Positions 36,116 through 46,256 of a DNA stretch of 64,000 nucleotides are shown one piece after another; the first letter of the stretch is position 1; every line of letters begins with the position of its first letter. A program made the translations under genes and the position numbers. Origin of the DNA: Pisolithus tinctorius (lineage: Eukaryota > Basidiomycota > Agaricomycetes > Boletales > Pisolithaceae); contig JANFAH010000031.1 in the NCBI GenBank assembly GCA_024663395.1, positions 682,001 through 746,000 of the forward strand, given 5' to 3'. The notes below the pieces were generated by a model. The model had not been told where the DNA came from, made no database searches, and saw only the letters and a program-made list of their open reading frames with translations.

Positions 36116-36389
36116 CAGACTCAGTTGATCGTTGGTGTGAGTGTAAAGTATGATGGTATGTATGAAGATAACGATGGCTGGCAGAGAGATGATGGGATGA
36201 CACCACTGATGAAACTAAGTTGATGAATATTCCAATCTGCTATGAAAGGAGACGACGAACTTGTACGATGACACTACGAGACTTTCGTACGTGACTGTAA
36301 TAGTGCCCAGGCTGCTGCTCTCGATCAAGTTGACTCTGTCTCACTCTTTGTTCCTAAATACATCTATCCTTAACACCGAGTGCGAAAAT

Positions 36390-38000
36390 CCATCGAAGAA
36401 CAAGTCGAAGATAGGGCTATAATACATACATTCAATACCGCACGTCGCAGCTGACAATACATACAACACAACTTAGGCCATCAACAACTTCGGCCATTCA
36501 GCACATTCTTAGTCGTGTTCATTTTTTCAGATCGCCGAGCCAATTCAGCGAGGATTAATTGATACTTTGAAACACCATCTGCCGCGTCATCCATCATCCT
36601 GGACCAGAAAAACAAACTTGTTTGATTATCAAGTCATTATGATGTCTGGTGAGGACACGGACCGTTGGAGTGGATCCAGGCCGTCATCTGAGTTAGAGGA
36701 GGCTACTTGCGAGAGAATCCGTCCGATATTGAAAAGACGCTAGTGGAAGTGTCACTAACTCAGCTTTCCGATGCAGAGAGGCGCAGAGAACGGCTTACAT
36801 GTCTTCGGGACTGTACCAGGTCCGGAGTCATCGTGATTGCCTCATCATTCAGAAAGCGATCAGCAACCTGCCAATCAATATCAACCACTACCAAAGAAGA
36901 TGAGGGTCGTCGTACTTTGTCTAGCATGTGTGAAACCTCGGAGGAGATCCCGCGCCAGAATGTTAGTAAGATCTAGTATATGCATTTTTTAGCCAGCGGA
37001 CAACAAGGGTCACTAAAGCAGTCACCCTTCCCGCAACATCTTCCACCAGTGCCCGCCTTTTAGCATTATTATCGTTGTTATTTCCGTTGTCATCATCAAT
37101 TTCAGCAAGGGTTTCTTGGAGTTTCTTGATTTCTTGTAGGTTGGACAGAAGTTCCTGTCTAAATGAAGTACTCCATGAGCGTGAGTTATCGTGGTAGGAA
37201 GAGGGTGTGCACTTGCTGAACTTAAGGCCTTGCGTGGAATGGGAACTAACATGGAGTGAGCTATCGACTTAATTGAGACAGGTGATGCTGCCTTACCCAG
37301 ACGGTTCATAGGCAGTACCGATTACTCGAAGGAGCTAACCACCATGTCAAATAAATGAGCGGGGCCTCATCCAAAAGGTAGGAATAGATCTACCTTGGCG
37401 GCAACTGGCTCCAGCCTCCATTTCATTGCCTCCTCCCACAATTTTGCTCGGGTGGGGTGGCTAAATCGTGGCTCGATGTCGAGCCACGAGTCCTTAATCT
37501 GCACCAAGTATTTTACTGACGCGTTGATGCGTTTTTCCTGCGCCACCTCAGTTACCTGTCCGTCTTCTGAAAGGTACATTCAATCTTAGCAGCTTGTGAA
37601 TAAAGGAACCCAACTTTACCCTTATTATCTTCCCCTGCGCAGAGTCTACTACTGACGTCTGATCCCATGATCAAAGTCAGTTCCTTAAAGAATGTTATCT
37701 CCCCGATCTAGTGTTCATTCCAAGACAGATAACATGAGGTCGGATCATAAACACAAATGGATGGTAAATACACACGAAATTGTGAAAGTTGCTGACGCCA
37801 AACATATCCATGAAGTATTTAGTGGCAGCTTCGACAGTCCCTACCACGTACGGAGCCTTTGATTGGTTCAGTTCCTTCGCCTCGAATGTTCATGGGTGGG
37901 GATTTGAATGCGACTTACCCATCCAACAAGCTCAGAGAATTTAAACCTGTGATGCGAGGTGCGGCATCGGCACTTCCAGCAACTGATGAACCAGTGCTGC
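36390..38000 (-). CDS. Unknown exon series downstream of HET2 (possible HET C-terminal region)
   Basis: Minus-strand exons with good splice signals but no known domain: about 37919-37946 (FKFSELVGW), 37776-37880 (KELNQSKAPYVVGTVEAATKYF..), 37620-37707 (FFKELTLIMGSDVSS..), ~37400-37570 (VTEVAQEKRINASVKYLVQI.. to EPVAAK), ~37025-37160 (coiled-coil-like LLSNLQEIKKLQETLAEIDDDN.., KRRALVEDVAGR) and ~36790-36965 (SEVSHMLDKVRRPSSSLVVV, DWQVADRFLNDE). They follow HET2 on the same strand with no promoter-sized gap. They therefore either form the C-terminal part of the ancestral HET gene or a separate gene. Function unknown. Confidence 0.5.
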
Positions 38001-38010
38001 AGATGCTCAC

Positions 38011-39837
38011 CTAATGTTCCAGAGGTCTGCCATCAACTCCGAGCATACATTCACTGAATACAAAGACGTGGGTTTCATTGGTACACTGGGTAGCTGGGGA
38101 GCCTCCTGCAGAGATGTAAACTTTAGACAATAGCGCACATGGACATCCAAATTGGAAAGCAGTACACCGACCCACCGATTCCATTCGCGACGGACAGCAA
38201 CCAGGACATCGGACAACTTCGATTGTAACCTTGCAGCCCAGGCGTGAGCGCTCCGTATAAGTCGCCCTTACATGCCGGATAGATCGAGGAGCATGGGCAT
38301 GCCCCACATGCCAGCATCCTTCGTCTTTCCAGATTTTGAGGAATGCCTTCAAGACATGAAGACGCAGATATGGAATCCAGGACGAATTTCGGGAAGAGAT
38401 GATAAACACACGGCCTCGGCCACGGAAGTAAATGGGAACCACTGCCAAGCATGTCTTATGTCGTTTATGCACATAAGTAATGGTAGCGAAATCGTTATCC
38501 TTCGAGAGGGTGACCGAGTCGCCTTTAACTTGTACACTCTTGGGTTCGACACTATGTCCGACGAAGCCATGGGCGGCAAGACTCTGGCAATCTAATTCGA
38601 AGGTAAAGCTGCTGGAATTCTGTGTCACGTCTCTGTAAGGAAGGAAATGTGGCTTGAATTCCATCGGCCCCGAGTTGGGTATTTTGCCGCCGAAAAATCT
38701 GAAGCAACCAGATTCGAAGAACGCCAGGTTCATAGTAGTACAATTGGTGAGAGCATTCCTACTGGACTTCTGGCACGCCAACTGGACCTCAGCATATGGC
38801 CCGAAGGTTACCGTGGGTAGCCATATCTGTATGCCATCGTTTGTAACCGTGAATGTGCGAAGCCGTTCAGCAGGAATTTGGCTGAGCTCGTCTTCCGGGA
38901 TGTGACGGTACTTGGTGAGAAAACGAGTGAATTCATCGGGGGACAATGAAATGACATCGGAACAATCCCTGAAGTAGCTTGGGTCGTCTGCCAAGAAGCT
39001 GTTAGACCACCCGGCATCCTTTGTTTGGCCCCACGCGAAGATACTCTGGTCATTGGACGAGCGTATGATTTCCAGCTGCAAACGGCGAAACGCGTTCTTC
39101 CCCTCCCCATATAACATCGGCATGTGAACACCAAGCAGTCCCAGCAGCGAATATGCACGGTCTTCCTCTCGTGTCGTAACCCGGTCAGCAGCCCAGGACA
39201 TAATCTGGGCAATGCTGGGGCGTTCGGAATTCAGGCCACGTTTCAAAATGTTCTCCGGGATGCGTGTGATCCTGCTAAGATTGGATGCAAATTGTTCCTT
39301 GTTTCCCAAGCGTTCCCACTTGGAATCAAAAAAGTGGACAACCTTGGGTGCGATGAGTTCTTGAAGAGTCCAACCTCGGGTGAACCACTTGGCAGAAGAG
39401 CGGATAGAGCTAGTGGAGTCGTGGAGGTAGACATAACATTGATTTGCGTTTGCGTACCACTGGCACATGGAGTTGACCGCTTCTGATAATTCCGAGCTGC
39501 TCTTCTTATCGATACAACAGGTATCGACCCACACCCACTCCAGACCATCCATTTTGGCCTGTTTGCAGGCGTCGATTACCTTCTTGTATCCGGTACGCCC
39601 TCTGATCTCATTCCTCCTCTTGTTGTACGTAGTCGCCAGCTGCTCCATCTCCTGGAATGACACTTCTTTCTCGCCGTTCTCTACTACACCCCAACAATGT
39701 GACAATATGGCATACTCTTTCGCTGCGAGAGCCGGACCGTAGAACTCTCTCAGGATTTCTGTTGAACGGTCAATGCCTCTCCCCTGATTGATAATCGTCT
39801 CAAAGTCGAGTATGGTGGTAACGTGGATGAGTCGCAT
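38011..39837 (-). CDS. HET-domain protein, copy 2
   Basis: Single open frame of 608 aa from the ATG at 39837 (MRLIHVTTILDFE), chosen because copy 1 starts at the same place; an in-frame extension to 40077 has low-complexity content and no counterpart. HET domain in roughly residues 40-250: YAILSHCWG, WVWVDTCCIDK, WFTRGWTLQELIAP, MSWAADRVTTREEDRAY, MPMLYGEGKNAFRRL, SNDQSIFAWGQ. The C-terminal 330 residues include GIQIWLPTVTFG, SGCFRFFGGKIP, a Cys-rich CPGCCPSRM and no other known domain. Compared with copy 1, an indel of 8 nt near 38175-38200 shifts the frame, so the last ~50 residues are probably read-through of what was an intron and next exon. HET proteins mediate heterokaryon incompatibility in ascomycetes; in basidiomycetes the role is inferred. 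Confidence 0.88.
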   Translation of the reverse strand: MRLIHVTTILDFETIINQGRGIDRSTEILREFYGPALAAKEYAILSHCWGVVENGEKEVSFQEMEQLATTYNKRRNEIRGRTGYKKVIDACKQAKMDGLEWVWVDTCCIDKKSSSELSEAVNSMCQWYANANQCYVYLHDSTSSIRSSAKWFTRGWTLQELIAPKVVHFFDSKWERLGNKEQFASNLSRITRIPENILKRGLNSERPSIAQIMSWAADRVTTREEDRAYSLLGLLGVHMPMLYGEGKNAFRRLQLEIIRSSNDQSIFAWGQTKDAGWSNSFLADDPSYFRDCSDVISLSPDEFTRFLTKYRHIPEDELSQIPAERLRTFTVTNDGIQIWLPTVTFGPYAEVQLACQKSSRNALTNCTTMNLAFFESGCFRFFGGKIPNSGPMEFKPHFLPYRDVTQNSSSFTFELDCQSLAAHGFVGHSVEPKSVQVKGDSVTLSKDNDFATITYVHKRHKTCLAVVPIYFRGRGRVFIISSRNSSWIPYLRLHVLKAFLKIWKDEGCWHVGHAHAPRSIRHVRATYTERSRLGCKVTIEVVRCPGCCPSRMESVGRCTAFQFGCPCALLSKVYISAGGSPATQCTNETHVFVFSECMLGVDGRPLEH

Positions 39838-40330
39838 CTTGTACCATCGGTCTGTGAGTTTGTCTCGCCGGTGATCGATTGAAGATGATATACTTACCGT
39901 TGCTACAAATTGGAGCTGCTGGCGACGATGAGGATTTAACGACAAGAGATGGCAACGATGATGGTAAAATTCTAAGGTGACCGCGGGAGAAAAGACGCTG
40001 AGCGAGAAGCAAACGAGCACAGGTAAGCACATCAACTCGGCGCAGTGCATACCTGACAAGACGTGGGGTGAATCCAATCAGCGCTGTCAACAAGTATGGG
40101 CGTGGTGCCCCTGGCGGGTTAGTGCAGGGGGTCCGCCCTGTGGCGTCTGCCTTGGCTCGTGGATGAACAGGATAGGCCCTGGTTCAAGAGGTGGAGGCAG
40201 GTATGGATAGAATTTGGCGGGATCGACAGTGGCTTCTCATATCGAACCGGAAACTGGAATGCGATGCCGAAGTTGTTCCAACCGATACTTAACATGTCCA
40301 GGAAGCACACCAAATTCGCCCCGAGGAAAA

Positions 40331-40522
40331 CACGGTGCTATCCATTTCAACCGAAATGGTAAGATACCAACAGAATCAAACAATACACTACGGTAGACAT
40401 CAAAGGAACGAGTGCGGTAACAAAAAAGACATACATACGGGTATACAGGTGACCAGCAGCCCATTCGTCTCTATCAGTGCAACCTCTCAAAAAAAAAACC
40501 AAAATCGACATTCACGGCGATA
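40331..40522. other. Boundary between duplication and conserved gene block
   Basis: About 190 bp of unique sequence following the end of unit B, 3' of the CorA gene, with an A tract at about 40491. Nothing coding is seen. Confidence 0.4.
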
Positions 40523-42985
40523 TTACGTGATCTTTCTCTTTACCAGCTAAATAGTGTAGTAAAATGGTCAACACAACCTCCAGAACGACAAAAGAAAACA
40601 AAAACCCACCTTGCGCTGCCTTCTCTCCACATATCTCTTCTGCACATAATGCAACATCCGCCTAATATCCGGCCACAAAAACGACGGGATGAGGACGATC
40701 ATGACAGGTATCGCAATTTCCCAGAAAAACAAGTCGCTATGGAACTTAACAGACCACATGGCTTCGAAGTTCATGCCCTGTTGCGAGTGTCGCGAGTGTC
40801 AGCGTGCGTATAGTAGGTGCTTAGGATAGGGGGGACATACAAAGTATCCGGTGAGGAGGGTCAAGGGGAGAAAGATGATTGTGGCCATTGTCAGACGACG
40901 CCTGCGCGACGGGAGGATTAGGAATCCATGTCGTGAGTACAATAAGCGATAACCTACATCGTCTCGTTCATCTCGTACGATTTTAGCTACGCACGAGGGT
41001 AAGTATGGTTATCACGAGTTGAAGGAGAGCTCTGACATTAAAAGTATAGTTGATCAAATTCTCAGCTATACCGGCAAAAGTGTCCATATTGGACAGGATA
41101 TACTCGATATGATCGTGCACGTCCGCCTGTTCATATTCAGCATGTAACCAATTCCAGAAAACGGGGAGGAATTAACTACGGACGAGATATATTTTTGCCT
41201 TGTGGCTCATGAATCCCTGGATTTTTGTTTGGTGATCTCCAGGTTCGATGAGCGCAGCACACCGATCTTCGTCGTACCGTCTCAGACCGTATATAAGTGT
41301 TTTGAGTGGTTCCATTGTCCGCCTGTGCAAAGTGAGATCACCCGAAAGAATGTGCACTGGATGTCCAAATCAGAAAAATATATTATGGGCGTGACAACGG
41401 TAGGATGACATACGTCGCGAGACGGTCTTGATATTGGGCTTCAGCAAGACGTCGTGTTCGAGCTGGAGAACCTTTTCATGGAAAGCGTCGACGACCTCGA
41501 ATGCAGAGTCCACCACTTGAATCTATTATCAGACAAAAAAACCGACAGAAAATGAAAACGAAAGAACAACGAACCAAGGTCAAGGAGGCTCTGTACTAGG
41601 AGGGATGCATCTGCAGACATCCGGAGACCTGTGTCTGGCTGGCGCAGTCGTGCCATGATAGGCTCCGCAAAACTGACGCAGTCTCGCGGGAGAATGGAGA
41701 TGACGGTGCCTAAGGTTCGTTTGTCAGGTTGGCATCAATATACGCGCGACATGGCTAGCAGACCCATACCATTTCTAAGGAGAAAGATGGAGATGGGCTG
41801 TACTTTTACATGTACTCTGCCCTCTTTTTTAAGTTCCTCGAGCGTCAGTTGTGCCTTTTCGCGTCTCTTCCGGGCCTAACGGTGCGACCCGGTTCAGAAC
41901 GAATTTGCTCCACAAACCAAGTGGTACGTACGACAGATTCCTTACGTGTGATGACCGACCCAGACAAAACTGGGTTTGGGTGTCCAGGCTTGTCTTCCAC
42001 GTCACCCGGCGCCAGCCGTCTCTTGGTGCTGCTTTTTCTCCTGAAGGTGCCTGTGGTACCAGCACGTGACCTAGTCGTTGGGGTGCTGTCATTCTTTTCG
42101 GTTAAGAAAACCGGTTCGGGGGAGTATTCTCTACGAATCTGTTCGCCTAGTAGTCCTGGGTTCGGCGTCGAATCTTCTGCGTCTGATGAATCGACCATGA
42201 GGTCTCCGAGTGCCTCGTATCTCTCTGGTGTGTCGGGGTCATACAGGGTATGGCTCAAGACCTGGATAAAGAGGTGTTTAGCGTAGTAGTCTGCTTTTGA
42301 GCGGGCGCGACCGCGTCGGTGGAGGACGTCTTCGATGGCGAGGGGGTGCAAGTCTTATATACGAACTTGTGAAGTGTTCAGTTCACCGGCGTGGAGAAAC
42401 GACACACGCACCGTAATGCAACGCCAGCGCACTTATCACGTCCCAGCTGACCCCACAAATGTTAATCCACCGTACCTTGACCCAGCCCTCCCTCTCACCG
42501 GCCCGTGTATCAGTGAGCAGTGACACAAACTCCCTATTGGACATTCTACCGACGGAGGACCGTATGGCCGAATAATCGACGAGGGTAATGATACAGTTCT
42601 CTCTGATGTGTCCGTAGTGTAGGTAGGCGGAGTCACGACGTGGATCGACGCCCGGTTCTGCGCCTGCGCTGCCATAGCGAGCAAAGAAGGTGGACGTGCG
42701 GTGGAGATGGATGACTTTCTTGACGCAAGCTCGGAAGCGGTCTTTGGGTGTTAAGAAAGTGGTGGTGGTGGTGGTGCCAGAGCGAATTCGTTGTGAGGGT
42801 GCTGTAGTAGTCAGATTTCGATTTCGTTCGTCGTTTTCAGCCTCTTTGTCGAGATCTGGTGTGAGAGAACGACCGTCTGCATCTGAGAAGCTGTTTTCGC
42901 GGGGCATGTTGAGTATGGATGGATGGGTGGGGGGGGAGTCGAGTTCTTCTTCAGGGACGCTTTTGAACCGAACGGCGAGGATCAT
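40523..42985 (-). CDS. CorA-family divalent cation transporter
   Basis: Mg2+/divalent-metal channel of the CorA/Alr type. From the ATG at 42985: a Ser/Thr-rich cytosolic N-terminus (MILAVRFKSVPEEEL..), INICGVSWDVISALALHY joined by an intron to DLHPLAIEDVLHRRGRARSKADYYAKHLF, a long insert with Arg/Ser (TTRSRAGTTG..), the coil VHVKVQPISIFLL, ISILPRDCVSFAEPI, QVVDSAFEVVDAFHEKVLQL, and LNRR-type helices. It ends with two membrane helices, ATIIFLPLTLLTGYF and FFWEIAIPVMIVLIPSFLW, separated by the signature GMNFEAMW, which is split by an intron just before Gly. The last exon ends TAA at 40523-40525. Nine or so exons. Its start codon lies 24 bp from the divergent PNPOx-like gene. Confidence 0.88.
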
Positions 42986-43009
42986 CCATTAAACACGAGG
43001 TGATTCTAC

Positions 43010-43802
43010 ATGACAGCTCGAATGGAACCACACAGGCACTGGTATCCCGCCCTGGTCGAGGCATTGGGCAAGGTAGAGCAAGCGGACAACATGAAAGGAG
43101 GTCAGTCGACGGCAGTTCATCCTAATCGTCGCTGGCACTCCTAACTCAATCACTGTAGTCTTCCAACTGGCGACATACGACCATCCGTCGAGGACACCCC
43201 GCGTCCGCTCGCACATCCTCCGCTCATTCGTGACGCCATCCAAACACCCCTCTCTGCCTCTTCTTGTCAGCACCACCGACATCCGCACACCCAAGGTCAC
43301 TCAGGTCACCGATGCTAACAGCGTCGAAGCTGTATTCTGGACAGAGCCAACACTGGAACAGTTTCGTATCTCGGGACGCATCTCTCTCGTCCCTTCCTCG
43401 TCGTATGCAGGATCCTATCCCGATATACCGTCACCGGGCCACAGTATCCTATTTGACGCTCTGAGACAGGAGAACTTTAATTGGGAGCAGACCCGTCTCT
43501 CCACGTTCAATCGTCTCAATGGACGTATGCGCGCGTCATGGTGCAGACCTGTACCTGGGACACCTCTGAAGGGCGGATACGATGATGCACTGGAGTGGCC
43601 CGAATCGCTGCCTGCCCTGGGTGAAGCCAAGGACGAGGAAGAGAAGAGGAATGTGGAGAGGGCGTTGGAGAATTTCGCATTGGTGATAATCGAACCGCTG
43701 GAGGTGGATTTTGTGGAGTTGGGGACGAGACCGGAGAAGAGGACGATGTACAGGAGGAACCTTCGGGAGACGGAGTTCACGGCGACGATCGTTGTCCCGT
43801 GA
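43010..43802 (+). CDS. PNPOx-like FMN-binding protein (Alr4036-type)
   Basis: Two exons: 43010 to about 43102 (MTARMEPHRHWYPALVEALG...DNMKG) and about 43160-43802 after one intron ending TGTAG. The fold signature is RVRSHILRSFVT, LLVSTTDIRTPKVTQV, VEAVFWTEPTLEQFRISGRI, RLNGRMRASWCRPVPGTPL and NFALVIIEPLEVDFVEL, ending FTATIVVP. This resembles pyridoxamine-5'-phosphate-oxidase-related flavoproteins of the Alr4036 family, an FMN-binding split barrel. Substrate unknown; a true PNPO role is not implied. A second ATG at 43022 is also possible. Confidence 0.78.
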
Positions 43803-44025
43803 AAGAGGTGTGCATTGTAATTCTCAGTTGTATCCCTATCGTCCAAAAGTCATGGAAAAGAGTCTATGCGCGACAGGCTTTTTTGTATAAATAGATCTAC
43901 GAACCACATACATACAACAGGAGTACTTATCGATAACTCAGTGAGGAAGACAGAAAAAATAAGCAAAACAACGCGAATAACAAGTTCCATAAACAACCGC
44001 GCCGACCTGGATGGTAGCGTCAGGC

Positions 44026-44686
44026 CTATACCTTGACCTTCTTGGGCGCACTTTCTTCGTCCTCTTCATCCTCCTCTTCCTCGTCGAACTGGGCACTGCG
44101 CTTGGTACCCGCATTGACTGGTTTCGAGTCGTTGTTGGACGAGAGCTCGATGGGGTTCTCCTCCGTGCCAGCATCCTCGGCGTAGTACTCTTCCTCTTCA
44201 TCGTCTTCATCGTCCTCGTCTTCGTCCACATCGTGGGGGACACCCTATCGTGGAAAATGAGTGGAGATGAACGATGAGATGAAGTGTACATACATTTCCG
44301 AGAAGGAGGGCGGTCAACTAAGAAGAGGCGGGTCGAAATGAGCACCAATGGAAAAGGCCCTCGTCATGAGGAGCTACGCACATTTTTATTAGGTTGATCC
44401 ACTTCGACCACGTCGTCCTCATCATATTCCCCATCTTCCTCCTCCTCTTCCTCCCCTTCGATTTCTCCCTCGTTCAGCTCATAGGAGTCTTCCTCCTACA
44501 TGACGTCAGTCGATCTAGAAGACGCAGTGTGGCAGGGGGGACGGGCACCCCCAAAAAAAACTGCCTAGGAGCGCGAATTGGACTCACATCGATATCGTAT
44601 TCGTCGCTTTCCTCCCCTTCCTCGAAGTCCTCTTGCTCTCTCTCGGGAAGGGAATGGGTGGGTTCGGTAGTGGGTTCAGCGGCCAT
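44026..44686 (-). CDS. Small, highly acidic nuclear protein
   Basis: Three exons: 44686 to about 44588 (MAAEPTTEPTHSLPEREQEDFEEGEESDEYDID), about 44495-44389 (EEDSYELNEGEIEGEEEEEE..VVEVDQPNKN) and about 44238-44026 (DEDEDDEDDEEEEYYAED..). The last ends KRSAQFDEEEEDEEDEESAPKKVKV, a basic PKKVKV tail resembling a monopartite nuclear localisation signal. Asp/Glu make up a very large share of the residues, as in histone-chaperone-like proteins, but no family is recognised. Found convergent with the PNPOx-like gene. Confidence 0.65.
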
Positions 44687-44699
44687 GGTTGTAATTTAG

Positions 44700-46256
44700 A
44701 AGCGACGAGGGGGATAGTATGTTTTTGCGAGCCGAGAAGCAAATTTCTTTCCGCTGGCTGGTAACGGGTGTGACGTTGGTCAGATGGGACTCTGCCTGTT
44801 CACAGCAATAGATCTGTCCAGAAGAAGGGTCGATGAGCCCAGTCAAGCAAAGAGAAGAAAATAAAAAGTCAACATGGGCGTCTGTCAGTTTAGCGACGGG
44901 GTTGACTTCCGAGTAAGAATTGCAGCGAATGACGAGGGCGAACGTTCCACGTCGGGACACCCAGAGAGGGGTCATCTCTCTTTTGGACATGTCGGGGGGT
45001 CGGGGAGGGGTCAACATGGGGGGTCGACGGGAATTGCCGATGGTCAGTGGCGAGGAGGTCGACGTGGGCTGTCCTGGCCATGATCATCGACTCATCGCGG
45101 CGATCTTATCAGTGAAACGAACGCGTAGCTCGCATTTGGAATCGCCTGCAACGTGGTAGGAACATCGATAACTTTCATTGACACGGAACACGTTGTAGTC
45201 CAACTGTAGTGCTCGTCTCAAGCTAGCATCGAGCCCGGAACAATCAGGAATTGGCAGGTCTTTCCGCGTCTGCCGCACGCCGATCAGAGACATGTGAATG
45301 GATGATATCGCCCTATCTCCATGCATCCAGATAATGACAAACATTACACCGGTAACCCCAAACTTATCGCCGTACCCAACAAGCTCGCATGTTAGCATTG
45401 GTTCACGGGTGCCTCCGTACCAGAAAACGAGCCAGATTACACGAGGCCATTCACTCCGGTTCGAATCGACCAATCGGAGCGACATGAGTCAATTCGCCAT
45501 CGGTAGGGCTGCGGTGGCTCAACGACCCTCCGTAGGTTTTTGCGGCCGATGTGCCAAAGGACCAATCCCGTCCAACGGTCCAACGTGGGTGTACACGAGG
45601 CATTGAAGGATCAACTCGAAGTGTGCTAGGGTGTCAAAGAGGATAGCGACTCAGAGTCTGGGTCCACGGTACCGAGGATGGACCATCTTGGAAATGACTT
45701 GGACCGCTTTGGACGTTGCCTTGTGCAGCGCGAGAAGTTGGACCTCTGTGCCGTGGTTTCTGGCTGTAGCGAGTCGTACAGGAAAGGGCGTCATGTGTGG
45801 TTTATGACAATCGCTTGGGGGTTCTCCTAGAGTACTACAGGAGGTGGCGAGTTTAGGCTTCCAAGGGTGGTGCAGCGGGCAAAATATCGCAGCAAGGTCG
45901 TTGTCCCTGACGACGTTTCCTTGTGTGGGGGATGTGGGTCTGGTCAGCAGGTCTGATAAGGACCTCCTGTTGAATTGACAATACGAATGAGTGGAATGGT
46001 AGTCGCTGTGTAGCTGTGCAACGGTCAATTGCAACGGGCGGTCTGTCGAGGCCGTCCTGACTTAAATACATACCCCACCTCGAGGCAAACCCAGACTGTC
46101 TTTTTTTTTCTTTTCTTTTCTTTATTCTCTCCTCGTGGCCAGTGACTGCCCCTCCTCGCCGCAGACACGCCCCCCTTTGAATCTTTTTTTTCCTATCTTT
46201 TTTCTTTCTAATTCATCGATCTTCCGACTCCCCTCTCCCCTCTCGTCGCTCGTCGC
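44700..46256. other. Intergenic with unassigned open frames and kinase promoter
   Basis: Open minus-strand frames at 45084-45485 (133 codons, MSLRLVDSNRSEW..) and 44676-45017 have no domain and no clear exon partners, so I leave them unassigned. About 46100-46130 is a strong T/C-rich tract, typical of fungal promoters, directly upstream of the kinase ATG at 46257. Confidence 0.4.

Larger units (their letters stand above)
34879..40330. repeat. Tandem duplication, unit B (5.45 kb)
   Basis: Second copy, offset about 6489 bp at its start, ending near 40330 (CACACCAAATTCGCC). About 1 kb shorter than unit A because of internal deletions. CpG content is normal throughout, so the two copies can be compared base by base for the mutation pattern. 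Confidence 0.9.

Noticed and set aside
39838..40077. N-terminal extension of HET2 (MDSPHVLSG...)
   Set aside because: Copy 1 starts at the inner MRLIHVT and the extension resembles UTR sequence.
44676..45485. Minus-strand open frames near the acidic protein
   Set aside because: No recognisable domain or consistent exon structure; kept only as an intergenic note.
45440..45500. tRNA-like B-box (GGTTCGAATC)
   Set aside because: No matching T-stem, acceptor stem or A-box at the right distance on either strand.
5500..46000. CRISPR array or bacterial operon features
   Set aside because: Spliceosomal introns throughout and no regularly spaced identical repeats with unique spacers; the only regular repeats are coding WD40 units.
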